Notes: generated by a model from the sequence alone, not told the origin. A DNA stretch of 64,000 nucleotides from Pseudomonas sp. PICF141 (GCF_002286815.1 NZ_MUNM01000040.1:228545-292544); one strand, 5' to 3'. Numbered from the stretch's first letter, positions 1-10,021 are shown. Numbers and translations: made by a program.

Positions 1-608
1 CCCTGCAACTCAAGGCGCCGACCTGCGTGATGCGCTGGCTGTTGCCACGCCTGTTGCAGTGGCAAAAGGAGCGACCGGATGTACCGGTGGAATTGACCAC
101 CACGGTCAAACACGGTGTGGACTTTCATCGCGAGCAGTTCGATGCAGCGGTGATGTATGGCCCGCCGCCGGACAATTCACTGGCCTCCCGGCATCTGTTC
201 GATGAGCAACTGACGCCCGTGTGTTCCCGACCGCTGCTTGAAGGGCCGTTGGCTTTGCAGACACCGACCGATCTGCAACAGCACTTGTTGCTGCACCCCA
301 CCCGTGATGAACGGGACTGGCATGCTTGGCTGAAAGCCGCGGATATTCGCCTGAGCAATGTCGGCAAAGGGCAGCATTTCGAAACCCTGGACCTGGCGAT
401 GTCGATGGCGTCCCAAGGGACGGGCGTGGCGATTGGTGATTGGTCGTTGATCGGCGATGACCTGAGTGCCGGACGGCTGGTCATGCCTTTTGATTTGAAA
501 GTGAAAACCGGGTTGGCGTATTACCTGGTGTTCCCCGAGAAACCGGAGCCTTCGCCGAAGTTGCGTGAATTGATGGGGTGGTTGGTGGAGCAGGCTCAAT
601 CGCGCTGA
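1..608 (+). CDS. LysR-family transcriptional regulator, C-terminal part (cut by window edge)
   Basis: The reading frame is already open at the left edge (in frame from base 3) and ends with TGA at 606-608, so the N-terminal winged helix-turn-helix is outside the window. What remains, about 200 residues, is the LysR effector-binding domain. It opens with a stretch of the form LKAPTCVMRWLLPRL, which in GcvA-like LysR proteins marks the beginning of the first periplasmic-binding-protein-like lobe. The later segment with GTGVAIGDW is the usual hinge return strand. The effector and targets cannot be deduced. A GTG at 27 is an internal codon, not the start. Confidence 0.85.
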   Translation, partial: LQLKAPTCVMRWLLPRLLQWQKERPDVPVELTTTVKHGVDFHREQFDAAVMYGPPPDNSLASRHLFDEQLTPVCSRPLLEGPLALQTPTDLQQHLLLHPTRDERDWHAWLKAADIRLSNVGKGQHFETLDLAMSMASQGTGVAIGDWSLIGDDLSAGRLVMPFDLKVKTGLAYYLVFPEKPEPSPKLRELMGWLVEQAQSR

Positions 609-625
609 ACCGAAACTCCTCGACA

Positions 626-736
626 GATCGTTCCCACGCTCCGCGTGGGAATGCAGCCCGGGACGCTCCGCGTCCCATCAAAAGCCGAACGCGGAGCGTC
701 CGTTGAGGCATTCCCACGCAGAGCGTGGGAACGATC
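626..736. repeat. REP-like element, family A, 111 bp (left copy of an inverted pair)
   Basis: The ends are mutually complementary: the element starts GATCGTTCCCACGC and ends with its reverse complement, with an inner inverted pair around GGACGCTCCGCGTCC. It lies between the end of the LysR gene and the stop codon of the gene at 743. Its reverse complement matches 1391-1501 at all but 3 of 111 positions. Confidence 0.9.
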
Positions 737-742
737 AGACGA

Positions 743-1357
743 TCAATACCCGACAGTAAACCGCTGCCGTGAATGTTTCGGCGTTTGCACTTCATCAAGC
801 AGTGCAATGGCGAAGTCAGCAAAGGTAATCCAGCTGCGGCCTTCGGTACTCACCAGCAAGTCATCCTTGCCGACCCGAAATGTACCCGTGCGCTCACCTT
901 CGACAAACTCTGCCGACGGCGACAGGAAGGTCCAGTCCAGGTCTTGTTCCTGACGCAGGGTATTGAGGAACGCGGCACCGGCGCTGGCCTCGGCCTTGTA
1001 TTCCTCGGGGAAGCCTTCGCTGTCGATCACCCGCGTGCCATCCGGCAGCAACAGCGAGCCGGCACCGCCGACCACCAGCAGACGCTTGACCCCGGCCCTC
1101 TTCACTGGCTCGATGATCGCGCTGGCAGGGATGGTGGAAAAATGCGCAGCACTGATCACCACATCATGCCCGGTCACGGCGGCTTGCAAGGCAGCGGCAT
1201 CGAGCACATCGACGTTTTTGCTCACGACACCGGCACGCGGGGCGATCTTCGAGGTATCGCGGGCGATGGCCGTGACGCTGTGACCGCGACGCAGGGCTTC
1301 TTCCAACAGTTGGCTACCGGCACGACCGGTGGCACCGATGATTGCGATGTTGCTCAT
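743..1357 (-). CDS. NAD(P)H-binding protein, NmrA/atypical SDR type
   Basis: A 204-residue Rossmann-fold protein. The N-terminus MSNIAIIGATGRAGSQLL carries the GxxGxxG dinucleotide-binding loop, and a later GGAGSLLLPDG segment is typical of the flavin-reductase-like NAD(P)H-binding group (DUF2867/YwnB-like). The start at 1357 is chosen because GGAGAAACGTC stands just upstream and the GxxG loop then falls at the normal distance from the N-terminus; a longer frame would run into the repeat. The substrate is unknown. It lies downstream of, and on the same strand as, the metallo-hydrolase gene, with only 34 bases between its start and the repeat at 1391, so it may depend on read-through or on a promoter inside the repeat. 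REP elements flank it on both sides. Confidence 0.85.
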   Translation of the reverse strand: MSNIAIIGATGRAGSQLLEEALRRGHSVTAIARDTSKIAPRAGVVSKNVDVLDAAALQAAVTGHDVVISAAHFSTIPASAIIEPVKRAGVKRLLVVGGAGSLLLPDGTRVIDSEGFPEEYKAEASAGAAFLNTLRQEQDLDWTFLSPSAEFVEGERTGTFRVGKDDLLVSTEGRSWITFADFAIALLDEVQTPKHSRQRFTVGY

Positions 1358-1390
1358 GACGTTTCTCCAGTTGGTTTGGGTGCATCTGTT

Positions 1391-1501
1391 GATCGTTCCC
1401 ACGCTCTGCGTGGAAATGCCTCAACGGTCGCTCCGCGTTCGGCTTTTGATGGGACGCGGAGCGTCCCGGGCTGCATTCCCACGCAGAGCGTGGGAACGAT
1501 C
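1391..1501. repeat. REP-like element, family A, 111 bp (right copy of an inverted pair)
   Basis: Same element as 626-736 but in the opposite overall orientation; the reverse complement of this copy differs from the left copy at 3 positions. It separates the metallo-hydrolase gene from the downstream NAD(P)H-binding gene. Confidence 0.9.
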
Positions 1502-1512
1502 ATCTCAGCGGA

Positions 1513-2394
1513 TTACCACTTCATCTCGCCCTTCGCGACTTTGGCGCTCAGCTCCAGCGAGCTTTCTTCGCCCAGGGTCGGGTAGCGTTTGTTCATTGCG
1601 GCGATCAGTTCGGCAGCGTCTTTCGCCTTGGCGGTTTCTTCGTCGAACGCCTTGATGTAATCGGCGGTGAATTGCACCGCCGCCAGCGAACGCGCGCTCT
1701 CGCCGAGGTAGTGGCCCGGCACGATGGTGTCGGGCTTGAGCGCTTCAATCGCCTGCAGCGTCGTCAGCCAATCGGCATGGGATTGCGGGGTCTGGGTATC
1801 GGCCATCCACACGTGAATGTTTTCGGCGACGACCACGCCACCGACCACAGCCTTGATCGACGGGATCCACACAAAGCTGCGATCCGGTTGCTTGCCGTCC
1901 AGACCGATCACCTGCAATTTTTGCCCTTCCAGCATCAGGCTGTCGCCTTTGAGCACTTGCGGCACGATGGTTTTGTCCGGCACGTCGGCACCCATTTTCG
2001 GGCCCCAGAACGCCAGTTTGCCGTCGACGGTTTTTTTGATGTGATCAACCGTCGGTTGCGAAGCCAGCACTTTGGCCTTCGGAAACGCTTTGGTCACCGT
2101 GTCGAGGCCGAAGTAGTAATCCGGATCACCGTGGCTGATGTAGATGGTGGTCAGTTGCTTGCCGCTGGCGCGGATTTTTTCCACCACTTGTTCGGCCTGG
2201 GCTTTGCCGAATTGCGCGTCCAGCAGAATCGCTTCCTTCTCGCCGCTGACCAGTACCGAGGTCACCGGGAAGACCGCGTGGGTACCAGGGTTGTAAACGT
2301 CCAGCGTCAGGGTGGACGCCGCCGCGGCATGGGCCGCGAAGCCGAGCGTGGCGGTTGCCAGAAGAATGCGTTTGATTGAAGTGAATCCGATCAT
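1513..2394 (-). CDS. Exported MBL-fold metallo-hydrolase with atypical metal motif
   Basis: A 293-residue protein that begins with a signal peptide (basic ISIKR-like start, hydrophobic core, cleavage near AHAAAAS at residues 21-27). The body has the alternating strand pattern of the metallo-beta-lactamase fold, including an ILLDAQF strand. The metal motif HxHxDH appears as SHGDPDYYFG (His88, Asp90, Asp92), so the second and last histidines are replaced, while a PGHYLG histidine remains later. The start at 2394 has GGAG upstream and gives a proper signal peptide; longer starts do not. The regulator at 2510 is transcribed divergently and is the obvious candidate controller. The substrate cannot be named. 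Confidence 0.82.
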   Translation of the reverse strand: MIGFTSIKRILLATATLGFAAHAAAASTLTLDVYNPGTHAVFPVTSVLVSGEKEAILLDAQFGKAQAEQVVEKIRASGKQLTTIYISHGDPDYYFGLDTVTKAFPKAKVLASQPTVDHIKKTVDGKLAFWGPKMGADVPDKTIVPQVLKGDSLMLEGQKLQVIGLDGKQPDRSFVWIPSIKAVVGGVVVAENIHVWMADTQTPQSHADWLTTLQAIEALKPDTIVPGHYLGESARSLAAVQFTADYIKAFDEETAKAKDAAELIAAMNKRYPTLGEESSLELSAKVAKGEMKW

Positions 2395-2509
2395 CTGTTG
2401 CTCCGTTGTCCGAATGCCGTGTTGGCCGATGGGAGCAGAGCTTAGTTGCCTGGTTCGATACAAAAAATGCGATGCTTGAACATAGTTTGTTTCTGAAAGC
2501 GGGCAAATC

Positions 2510-3415
2510 ATGGATCGTCTACAAGCAATGCGGGTGTTCGTTACGGTGGTGGACCTGGGCAGCCAATCGGCCGCGGCCGATCATCTGGATCTGTCACGGC
2601 CAGTGGTTTCACGCTACCTGGCGGAGTTGGAGGATTGGGTCGGCGCGCGACTGATGCACCGCACCACGCGCAAATTGAGCCTGACCGCTGCCGGCAGTGA
2701 GATTCTGCCCCGCTGTCGGCAGATGCTCGAGCTATCCACCGACATGCAAGCCGCCGTCAGCGAACCGGACAACGCTCCGCGAGGCCTGTTGCGGATCAGC
2801 GTCAGCACCTCGTTCGGCCAGGCGCAACTGGCCGATGCCATGGCGGCTTACGTCAAACGTTACCCCGGCGTCAGCATCGATCTGCAAATGCTCGACCGCA
2901 CGGTGAACCTGGTGGATGAACGCATCGACCTGGCCATTCGCACCAGCAACGACCTGGACCCGAACCTGATCGCCCGGCGGCTGACGGTCTGCCGCTCGGT
3001 GATCTGCGCCTCTCCCGCTTACCTGCGCGAACATCCGACACCGCAACGGGTCGAGGACCTGAGCCTGCACAATTGCCTGACCCACTCCTACTTCGGCAAG
3101 AGCCTCTGGCATTTCGAACAGGACGGCGAGCCCGTCTCGGTGCCGGTACAGGGCAACATCAGCGCCAACGAAGCCAGCACACTGTTGCGCGCGACGATGG
3201 CCGGGGCCGGCGTGGTGATGCTCCCCAGTTACCTGGCCGGCGTGCATATCCACAGCGGCGAACTGATCCGCCTGTTGCCCCAGGCCAAGCCCCGGCAGCT
3301 GAACATCTATGCGGTGTATGCCTCACGCAAGCACATGCCGGCGGCGTTGCGCAGCATGCTGGATTTTCTGGTGTTGAGGTTTCCGGAAGAACCGGCGTGG
3401 GATATCGGGTTGTAA
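2510..3415 (+). CDS. LysR-family transcriptional regulator
   Basis: A 301-residue complete LysR protein. Residues 1-60 form the winged helix-turn-helix (MDRLQAMRVFVTVVDLGSQ, then SRPVVSRYLAELEDWVGARL, then TTRKLSLTAAG), followed by a linker helix and the effector-binding domain with GVVMLPSYL near residue 240. This N-terminal pattern belongs to the large CrgA/DmlR-like LysR subgroup. It starts 115 bases from the divergent MBL-fold gene at 2394, the standard LysR arrangement with a regulated target, so it probably controls that gene and perhaps the oxidoreductase beyond it. The effector is unknown. Confidence 0.92.
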   Translation: MDRLQAMRVFVTVVDLGSQSAAADHLDLSRPVVSRYLAELEDWVGARLMHRTTRKLSLTAAGSEILPRCRQMLELSTDMQAAVSEPDNAPRGLLRISVSTSFGQAQLADAMAAYVKRYPGVSIDLQMLDRTVNLVDERIDLAIRTSNDLDPNLIARRLTVCRSVICASPAYLREHPTPQRVEDLSLHNCLTHSYFGKSLWHFEQDGEPVSVPVQGNISANEASTLLRATMAGAGVVMLPSYLAGVHIHSGELIRLLPQAKPRQLNIYAVYASRKHMPAALRSMLDFLVLRFPEEPAWDIGL

Positions 3416-3422
3416 ACACATC

Positions 3423-3518
3423 CCCTGTGGGAGCTGGCTTGCCTGCGATGGCGTCGCCACATCCAACAATGATGCTGATTGACTGACCACTATCGTTGGC
3501 AAGCCAGCTCCCACAGGG
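3423..3518. repeat. REP-like inverted repeat, family E
   Basis: The arms CCCTGTGGGAGCTGGCTTGCC and its reverse complement stand at the two ends of a 96-bp unit just after the LysR stop codon. The central part is less conserved. Similar units are scattered through fluorescent pseudomonads. Confidence 0.85.
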
Positions 3519-3632
3519 ATATCAATGTTCTGAATATCGCGTTAACCGCGAAAGCCAGCTTTGCTGGCAACTCACCGGCACTGACCTATGCTCAAAGCAG
3601 TACCGAAAGGTATTCGTTCAGAGGTCAACGCC

Positions 3633-3809
3633 ATGAACATCAAAACAAGAAGATACCTCGCCATTTTCATCACGTGCGCGACAACGCTGGCGCTGTATGG
3701 CACGGCCGCCTGGCGGGTCGAGCAGTTGCGACAACAGCCCCGTGAATACGCGAGCTGCAACTTCGAGCGCTGCATTCCTCACAACGCAAGCCTCAACGCC
3801 CTCCGGTAA
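3633..3809 (+). CDS. Small hypothetical membrane protein (58 residues)
   Basis: The frame begins MNIKTRRYLAIF with GAGG 9 bases upstream. It has a basic N-terminus, one hydrophobic segment (about residues 9-27) and a short hydrophilic tail with two cysteines (CNFERC), so it could be a single-pass inner-membrane protein or an exported peptide. No family was recognised. It lies alone between two REP elements; its stop at 3809 is followed at 3814 by a family D repeat. A decent ribosome site and a plausible signal/anchor support a gene, but no homology can be shown here. Confidence 0.45.
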   Translation: MNIKTRRYLAIFITCATTLALYGTAAWRVEQLRQQPREYASCNFERCIPHNASLNALR

Positions 3810-3813
3810 CGAA

Positions 3814-3952
3814 CCCTGTGGCGAGGGGGCTTGCCCCCGTTGGGTCGCGAAGCGACCCCAGCATTTCAATGCGAACACCGCATTCACCGAATTACGACTG
3901 CTGCGCAGCCGAACAAGGTGATGCGGCATTCCGACAAGCCCCCGCCACAGGG
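3814..3952. repeat. REP-like inverted repeat, family D
   Basis: A unit of 139 bp with ends CCCTGTGG and CCACAGGG and an inner GTCGCGAAGCGAC hairpin. It ends one base before the stop codon of the convergent AraC gene. A related unit is at 61953-62087. Confidence 0.85.
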
Positions 3953-3953
3953 T

Positions 3954-4859
3954 TCAGGTCTCGTTACCGGCAGGGTCCTGATCGGCCTTCAAACGGTCGC
4001 GAAAGGCCTTGGGCGAAATCCCCACGCGACGCCTGAACAGGCGTGTGAAGTTGGTCGGATCGGAAAACCCCAGCACATCGGACATTTCATAAATGGTCAT
4101 GCTGGTGTAGGTCAGCAAGCGCTTGGCCTCCAGCAATTGACGCTCGTGCATGATCTGCAACGCCGGTTGCCCCGCCAGTTCACGGCACGTGCCGTTGAGG
4201 TGGGACACGGAAATCCCCAGCCGATGGGCCAGGTCCTCGACCTTGACGTGCTGGCGATAGGTTTCTTCCACCAGTTGAATAAAGCCGTTGAGGTATTCCC
4301 GCGCCCGCTGCGGACGCTGGGTGGCGGTTTGGCGCTGAATAACCTGGCGGCTGATCCACACCATGATCACGCTGACCAGCGAATGCATGAGCATTTCCCG
4401 CGCCGGTTGATGGCCGGTGTACTCGCTTTGCAACGCTGAAAACAGGCTGTTGAGGTACTCGCTGTCCTTGCCCGCCGGGTAGCTTTCGGCCTGTGCCAGG
4501 GCGTTTACCGAATTGCCCAGTTGTGCTTGCAGGTGGGCGATCAGCGGCGCAGCCAGCGTGACGACAAAACCTTCGATGTCCTCGGAAAACCGATAACCAT
4601 GCACCGATAACGGTGGCAACACCAGGATTGCCGGCTCGCTCAATTGCGAGCGTTTGCCTTCGATTTCAAGCTCTGCCTGACCTTTGAAAACGAAGAGTAA
4701 CTGACACAAATCGGCGTGGCGGTGGGGTTTGATTTCCCATTGATGTTCGCGGCTGCGTTTGGAAATGGTTTCACAATGCAATAAGTCGGGGGTCGGCCAG
4801 TCCAGGCTTTCACCGTAGAGTTTGAACACCGGAATCGATGGCAGGTCAGGCTTGTTCAT
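3954..4859 (-). CDS. pobR: AraC-family activator of 4-hydroxybenzoate hydroxylase (PobR-type)
   Basis: A 301-residue regulator with an N-terminal cupin effector domain (HQWEIKPHRHADLCQLLFVF near residues 40-60) and a C-terminal pair of helix-turn-helix motifs (VEDLAHRLGISVSHLNGTCR and MTIYEMSDVLGFSDPTNFTR), the AraC/XylS signature. It is divergent from pobA at 5039, the arrangement in which AraC-type PobR proteins of Pseudomonas activate pobA in response to 4-hydroxybenzoate. The start at 4859 (MNKPDLPSIPVFKLYG) fits the family; the frame remains open upstream but that stretch looks like untranslated leader. The assignment rests on fold plus location. Confidence 0.88.
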   Translation of the reverse strand: MNKPDLPSIPVFKLYGESLDWPTPDLLHCETISKRSREHQWEIKPHRHADLCQLLFVFKGQAELEIEGKRSQLSEPAILVLPPLSVHGYRFSEDIEGFVVTLAAPLIAHLQAQLGNSVNALAQAESYPAGKDSEYLNSLFSALQSEYTGHQPAREMLMHSLVSVIMVWISRQVIQRQTATQRPQRAREYLNGFIQLVEETYRQHVKVEDLAHRLGISVSHLNGTCRELAGQPALQIMHERQLLEAKRLLTYTSMTIYEMSDVLGFSDPTNFTRLFRRRVGISPKAFRDRLKADQDPAGNET

Positions 4860-4885
4860 CACTTCAATCCAGGCCTCGAGGGTAA

Positions 4886-6232
<1,347 letters not shown>

Positions 6233-6309
6233 CCTGCTATCGACTTACACTGGCGAGCATCCCGCTCGCCTTGCCTGCTGCGGGCTCATCACTGCCCGCA
6301 GGTTTACCC

Positions 6310-7827
6310 GTGACCAATCTCAACCAGCCTGAAACGCCAAAACCGGCCATTCGCAGCGTGCTGATCGCCCTGATGCTGGCGATTTTTCTGGGCGCGCTGG
6401 ACCAGACCATCGTCGCGGTATCGATGCCGGCCATCTCCGCGCAGTTCAAAGATGTCAACCTGCTGGCCTGGGTGATTTCCGGGTACATGGTGGCGATGAC
6501 CGTGGCAGTGCCAATCTACGGCAAACTCGGCGATCTGTATGGGCGTCGCAAGTTGATGCTGTTCGGCATGGGCGTGTTCACCCTGACGTCGTTATTTTGC
6601 GGCATGGCCCAGAGCATGGAGCAATTGGTGCTGGCGCGGATTCTTCAGGGCATTGGCGCCGGGGGAATGATTTCGGTGAGCCAGGCGATCATCGGCGACA
6701 TCGTTCCACCCCGCGAACGCGGTCGCTATCAGGGTTACTTCAGCAGCATGTACGCGGTGGCCAGCGTGGCCGGCCCGGTGCTCGGTGGCTACATGACCGA
6801 ATATCTGTCCTGGCGCTGGGTGTTCCTGATCAACCTTCCATTGGGCCTGGGTGCCTTGTGGGTGGCCCACCGCACGCTGGTGGGTTTGCCAGTGCCGCAG
6901 CGCAAGCCGATCATCGATTACTTCGGCACTTTGCTGATGATCATCGGCCTGACGGCGTTATTGCTAGGCATTACTCAGGTTGGCCAAGGCTATTCGTGGC
7001 GCAGCACTGAAGTGTCGGGGTTACTCGGTTGTGCGGTGGTGGTGCTGGCCGTTTTCGCCTGGCATGAACGGCGGGCGCGGGAACCGCTGCTGCCGATGCA
7101 CTTGTTCGCCAACCGCAGTGCGATTCTTTGCTGGTGCACGATTTTCTTCACCAGTTTCCAGGCGATTTCCTTGATCGTGCTGATGCCGCTGCGCTTCCAG
7201 AGCGTCACCGGCGCCGGGGCTGACAGTGCTGCGCTGCACCTGTTGCCGCTGGCCATGGGTTTGCCGATAGGCGCGTATTTTGCCGGACGCCAGACCTCGG
7301 TGAGCGGTCGTTACAAGCCGATGATCCTGACTGGCGCGTTGTTGATGCCGTTCTCGATTCTCGGCATGGCATTCAGTGCGCCTCAGGCGTTTGTGCTGAG
7401 CAGCCTGTTCATGTTGCTCAGCGGCATCGCCAGCGGGATGCAGTTTCCGACGTCGTTGGTGGGCACGCAAAACTCGGTGCAACAACGGGACATTGGCGTC
7501 GCCACCAGCACCACCAATCTGTTCCGTTCCCTGGGTGGTGCCGTGGGGGTGGCGCTGATGTCGGCGCTGCTGCTGACGCTGTTGCAGGATTCAAGTTTCG
7601 CGCACCTGGCCGGCTCGTCGCTGATTGCCGAGGGCCATTCGGGGAATGTCTTGCTCGACGGTTTGAACGCCGCGCCGGGGGATGCGCAGGACGCCTTGCG
7701 CGCAGAGCTGCTGCTGACCTTCCGGCATTTGCTGATGGCCAGCGCGGCGGTATCGCTGCTGGGGTTGGCGGCGGCGATTGCCATGCCCAATAGAGTGTTG
7801 CGGGGGCGGGAGGACACGGTTCGCTAA
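6310..7827 (+). CDS. MFS drug:H+ antiporter, DHA2 (14-helix) family
   Basis: A 505-residue membrane protein with about 14 hydrophobic segments. Motif A appears as GKLGDLYGRRKLML after helix 2, motif C as GPVLGGYMTEYLSWRWVFLINLP in helix 5, and the N-terminal FLGALDQTIVAVSMP is the DHA2 signature of EmrB/QacA-like exporters. A GTG at 6310 (MTNLNQPETPKPAIRS) with GCAGG upstream is preferred to a TTG at 6271. It follows pobA on the same strand, so it could handle an aromatic compound, but DHA2 members are normally exporters and this is not the PcaK/AAHS importer type. The substrate is not determinable. Confidence 0.9.
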   Translation: MTNLNQPETPKPAIRSVLIALMLAIFLGALDQTIVAVSMPAISAQFKDVNLLAWVISGYMVAMTVAVPIYGKLGDLYGRRKLMLFGMGVFTLTSLFCGMAQSMEQLVLARILQGIGAGGMISVSQAIIGDIVPPRERGRYQGYFSSMYAVASVAGPVLGGYMTEYLSWRWVFLINLPLGLGALWVAHRTLVGLPVPQRKPIIDYFGTLLMIIGLTALLLGITQVGQGYSWRSTEVSGLLGCAVVVLAVFAWHERRAREPLLPMHLFANRSAILCWCTIFFTSFQAISLIVLMPLRFQSVTGAGADSAALHLLPLAMGLPIGAYFAGRQTSVSGRYKPMILTGALLMPFSILGMAFSAPQAFVLSSLFMLLSGIASGMQFPTSLVGTQNSVQQRDIGVATSTTNLFRSLGGAVGVALMSALLLTLLQDSSFAHLAGSSLIAEGHSGNVLLDGLNAAPGDAQDALRAELLLTFRHLLMASAAVSLLGLAAAIAMPNRVLRGREDTVR

Positions 7828-7838
7828 CCCCTCCGACC

Positions 7839-7915
7839 GATCGTTCCCACGCTCTGGTCCTATTGGAACGCGGAGCGTCCCTTGAGGCATTCCCACGCAG
7901 AGCGTGGGAACGATC
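7839..7915. repeat. REP-like element, family A, shortened form (77 bp)
   Basis: The ends are GATCGTTCCCACGCTCTG and its reverse complement as in the other family A copies, but the GGACGCTCCGCGTCC inner arm is missing. It lies between the convergent MFS and coiled-coil genes. Confidence 0.88.
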
Positions 7916-7947
7916 AACGCCACAGGCCCCATCACCGCATCAGTCAA

Positions 7948-8814
7948 TCAAGGCCGGTTGCGCAGCTGCTGTTGCAGATTCTGAATCTGCGCCTGCAGGG
8001 TGTTGATGTTGCGGGTGACCTGGCTGCGGAAGGCGTCGAACTCGGCGGTGTTGGTACCACCTTGTGCGGCGGCCGGGCGGTTGTCCTGCTGGCTTTTGAG
8101 CACAATCATGTCTTGCTCCAGGCGCTCGATCGCGGCACTTGGATTGCCTTGCCTCTTCAGCGCGGTAATGTCGGCCCCCAGGCTTTTGAGCTGGGCATCG
8201 ATTTGGCTGGTATCGGCCGACGCGTTCTTCAACGCGGCCAGTTCGCCGCTCAAGGCTTTGACCTGTGCCTGCAACTGGGCATTGGCGGTCTGTTGTTCGG
8301 TGGCCTGCGCGGTCATTTGCGCCAGACGCTTGTCCAGTTCGGAAGTCTGGCCGAGTACACCTTGCTGCTGTTTGCCCTGGTCCTGAAGCTTGCTTTCCAG
8401 CTGCTTGGTCTGGTCCTGGAGCTTGCCTTCGAGCTGTCTGATTTGCAGCTTCAATGCTTCGCTGCCGGTGTTGACGTTGGACTGACTGGCCACGACCTTG
8501 CCGGAAATGTCCTGCAAGCGCCCCGCCGCTTCCTCACTGATACGCGCGAAACTTTCCTGGGTCGCCACCAGCTGCTGTTCCATCAGCGAAATCTGCTGAA
8601 AACTCCACCAGGCAAGGCCGGCGAAGGCAAAGAACAACGCGCCGACCAATGCCCATAGAGGCCCGGTGCTCGAGCCTTTGACCTTGACCACCGGTGTGGT
8701 GCGCGAATGCACGGAAGTGCGAGCGGTGGTTGGAAAATCATCATCATCGAGGCTCTGGGCGCGCAGGCTCGGGACATCGTCGAAGTCGTCGTTGGCATCG
8801 TTACGCATGGGCAT
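7948..8814 (-). CDS. Single-pass membrane protein with long coiled coil
   Basis: A 288-residue protein. Residues 1-50 are acidic and cytoplasmic (RNDANDDFDDVPSLRAQ), a single transmembrane helix follows (WALVGALFFAFAGLAWWSF, about residues 54-72), and the remainder is a heptad-rich coiled coil high in Gln, Leu and Lys (LEGKLQDQTKQLESKLQDQ and similar), ending QAQIQNLQQQLRNRP. Homologues in Pseudomonas are often labelled ATPase, but no P-loop is present, so that name is unsupported. The start at 8814 is chosen because AGG stands 10 bases upstream; an ATG six bases inside lacks this. Probably a structural or envelope-organising protein; the function is unknown. Confidence 0.8.
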   Translation of the reverse strand: MPMRNDANDDFDDVPSLRAQSLDDDDFPTTARTSVHSRTTPVVKVKGSSTGPLWALVGALFFAFAGLAWWSFQQISLMEQQLVATQESFARISEEAAGRLQDISGKVVASQSNVNTGSEALKLQIRQLEGKLQDQTKQLESKLQDQGKQQQGVLGQTSELDKRLAQMTAQATEQQTANAQLQAQVKALSGELAALKNASADTSQIDAQLKSLGADITALKRQGNPSAAIERLEQDMIVLKSQQDNRPAAAQGGTNTAEFDAFRSQVTRNINTLQAQIQNLQQQLRNRP

Positions 8815-8931
8815 TAGGGTCAACCTTTGTGAAACGCGGTGATGGCTTGATGCGGCGAAGTATAACCCTCGCGGCCGCACCGGTTGACCCTGAACCCCGC
8901 ACTCGGTTCAGTAAGGGGCTGCCCTTGTGTG

Positions 8932-9924
8932 TCAGTGAATGTCCTGAGCCTTCCACCAGCCGCAGAATTCATCGAGGGCGGTCCAGAGGCTGACTTTCGG
9001 ATCGTAGTCCAGATAATGCCGTGCGCGGCTGATGTCCAGGGTGAAGTTTTTGTTCATGACCTGCATGCCCAGCCGCGATAGCGTCGGCTCGGGACGACCG
9101 GGCCACAGCTTGCACACGCCCTCGTTGAGCGCGGCAAGGCTGTAGGCCAAACCGTAGGAACGGTAGCGGGTCACCTGTGGGACATCCATTTGACGCATCA
9201 CGTAATTGACCACATCCCACAACGGAACCGGCGCTCCATTGCTGATGTTGTAGGCCTTGCCCAGGGCCGAACCGCTGGCCAGCAAGCTGCTGAGCAATGC
9301 TTCATTGAGGTTTTGCACGCTGGTGAAATCGACCTTGTTCAGGCCATTGCCGATAATCGCCAACCGCCCTTTGCGCTGCATCTTCAGCAGTCTGGGGAAA
9401 ATGCTCATGTCGCCGGCACCGGTCACGAAGCGCGGGCGCAAGGCCAGGGTTTCGAGACCGAATTCCTGTGCGCCGAAGACTTTTTGCTCAGCCAGGTATT
9501 TGGTCGCGGCGTAGGGGTGTTTGAAACGCTTGGGCACCTGCTCTTCGGTCAACCCCAGATGATCGCGGCCATCAAAGTAGATCGACGGCGACGACAGGTG
9601 CACCAGGCGCCGAACCCGCTGTTTCAGACAGGCCTCAACCACATTCTCGGTGACTTCGACGTTGCCTTGATGAAAGTCCTGATAGCGCCCCCACAAACCC
9701 ACCGCGCCGGCGCAATGGACCACGGCTTCGACATCCGAACACAGGTCGCGCGCCAGTTGCGGGTCACTCAAGTCGCCCTGAATGAACTCGGCGCCACGGC
9801 GCACCAGATGCTCGACGCTCTCGGCCCGGCGACCGTTGACCCGCACGTCCAGGCCCTGCTCCAGGGCGAAACGCGCAAAGCGTCCGCCAATGAAGCCGCT
9901 TGCGCCGGTGACCAGAATCTTCAT
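8932..9924 (-). CDS. NAD-dependent epimerase/dehydratase (extended SDR)
   Basis: A 330-residue extended SDR. It begins MKILVTGASGFIGGRFAR with the TGxxGxxG dinucleotide loop, has GDLSDP near residue 51 and the YAATK catalytic Tyr-x-x-x-Lys around residue 138, preceded by the LSSPSIYF strand carrying the catalytic serine. The C-terminal region with NISNGAPVPLWDVVNYV resembles the 3-beta-hydroxysteroid dehydrogenase/OleD-like branch rather than sugar epimerases. The substrate is not known and no pathway partners are adjacent. A REP-like repeat (9943-10021) lies directly upstream, so its promoter must be in or near that repeat. Confidence 0.88.
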   Translation of the reverse strand: MKILVTGASGFIGGRFARFALEQGLDVRVNGRRAESVEHLVRRGAEFIQGDLSDPQLARDLCSDVEAVVHCAGAVGLWGRYQDFHQGNVEVTENVVEACLKQRVRRLVHLSSPSIYFDGRDHLGLTEEQVPKRFKHPYAATKYLAEQKVFGAQEFGLETLALRPRFVTGAGDMSIFPRLLKMQRKGRLAIIGNGLNKVDFTSVQNLNEALLSSLLASGSALGKAYNISNGAPVPLWDVVNYVMRQMDVPQVTRYRSYGLAYSLAALNEGVCKLWPGRPEPTLSRLGMQVMNKNFTLDISRARHYLDYDPKVSLWTALDEFCGWWKAQDIH

Positions 9925-9942
9925 GAAGTATTCCTTCGATAC

Positions 9943-10021
9943 AGCTGCAAAGCCTCAAGCTTCAAGCTTCAAGCTGCAAATTAAAAATGATGCGCAGGCT
10001 CTTCACTTGCAGCTTGCAGCT
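9943..10021. repeat. REP-like repeat, family G (AAGCTTCAAGCTGCAA type)
   Basis: Tandem short units of AAGCTTC/AAGCTGCAA on the left are answered by TTGCAGCTTGCAGCT on the right, giving a partial inverted repeat. It fills most of the 103-base gap between the SDR start and the end of argP. Confidence 0.75.
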
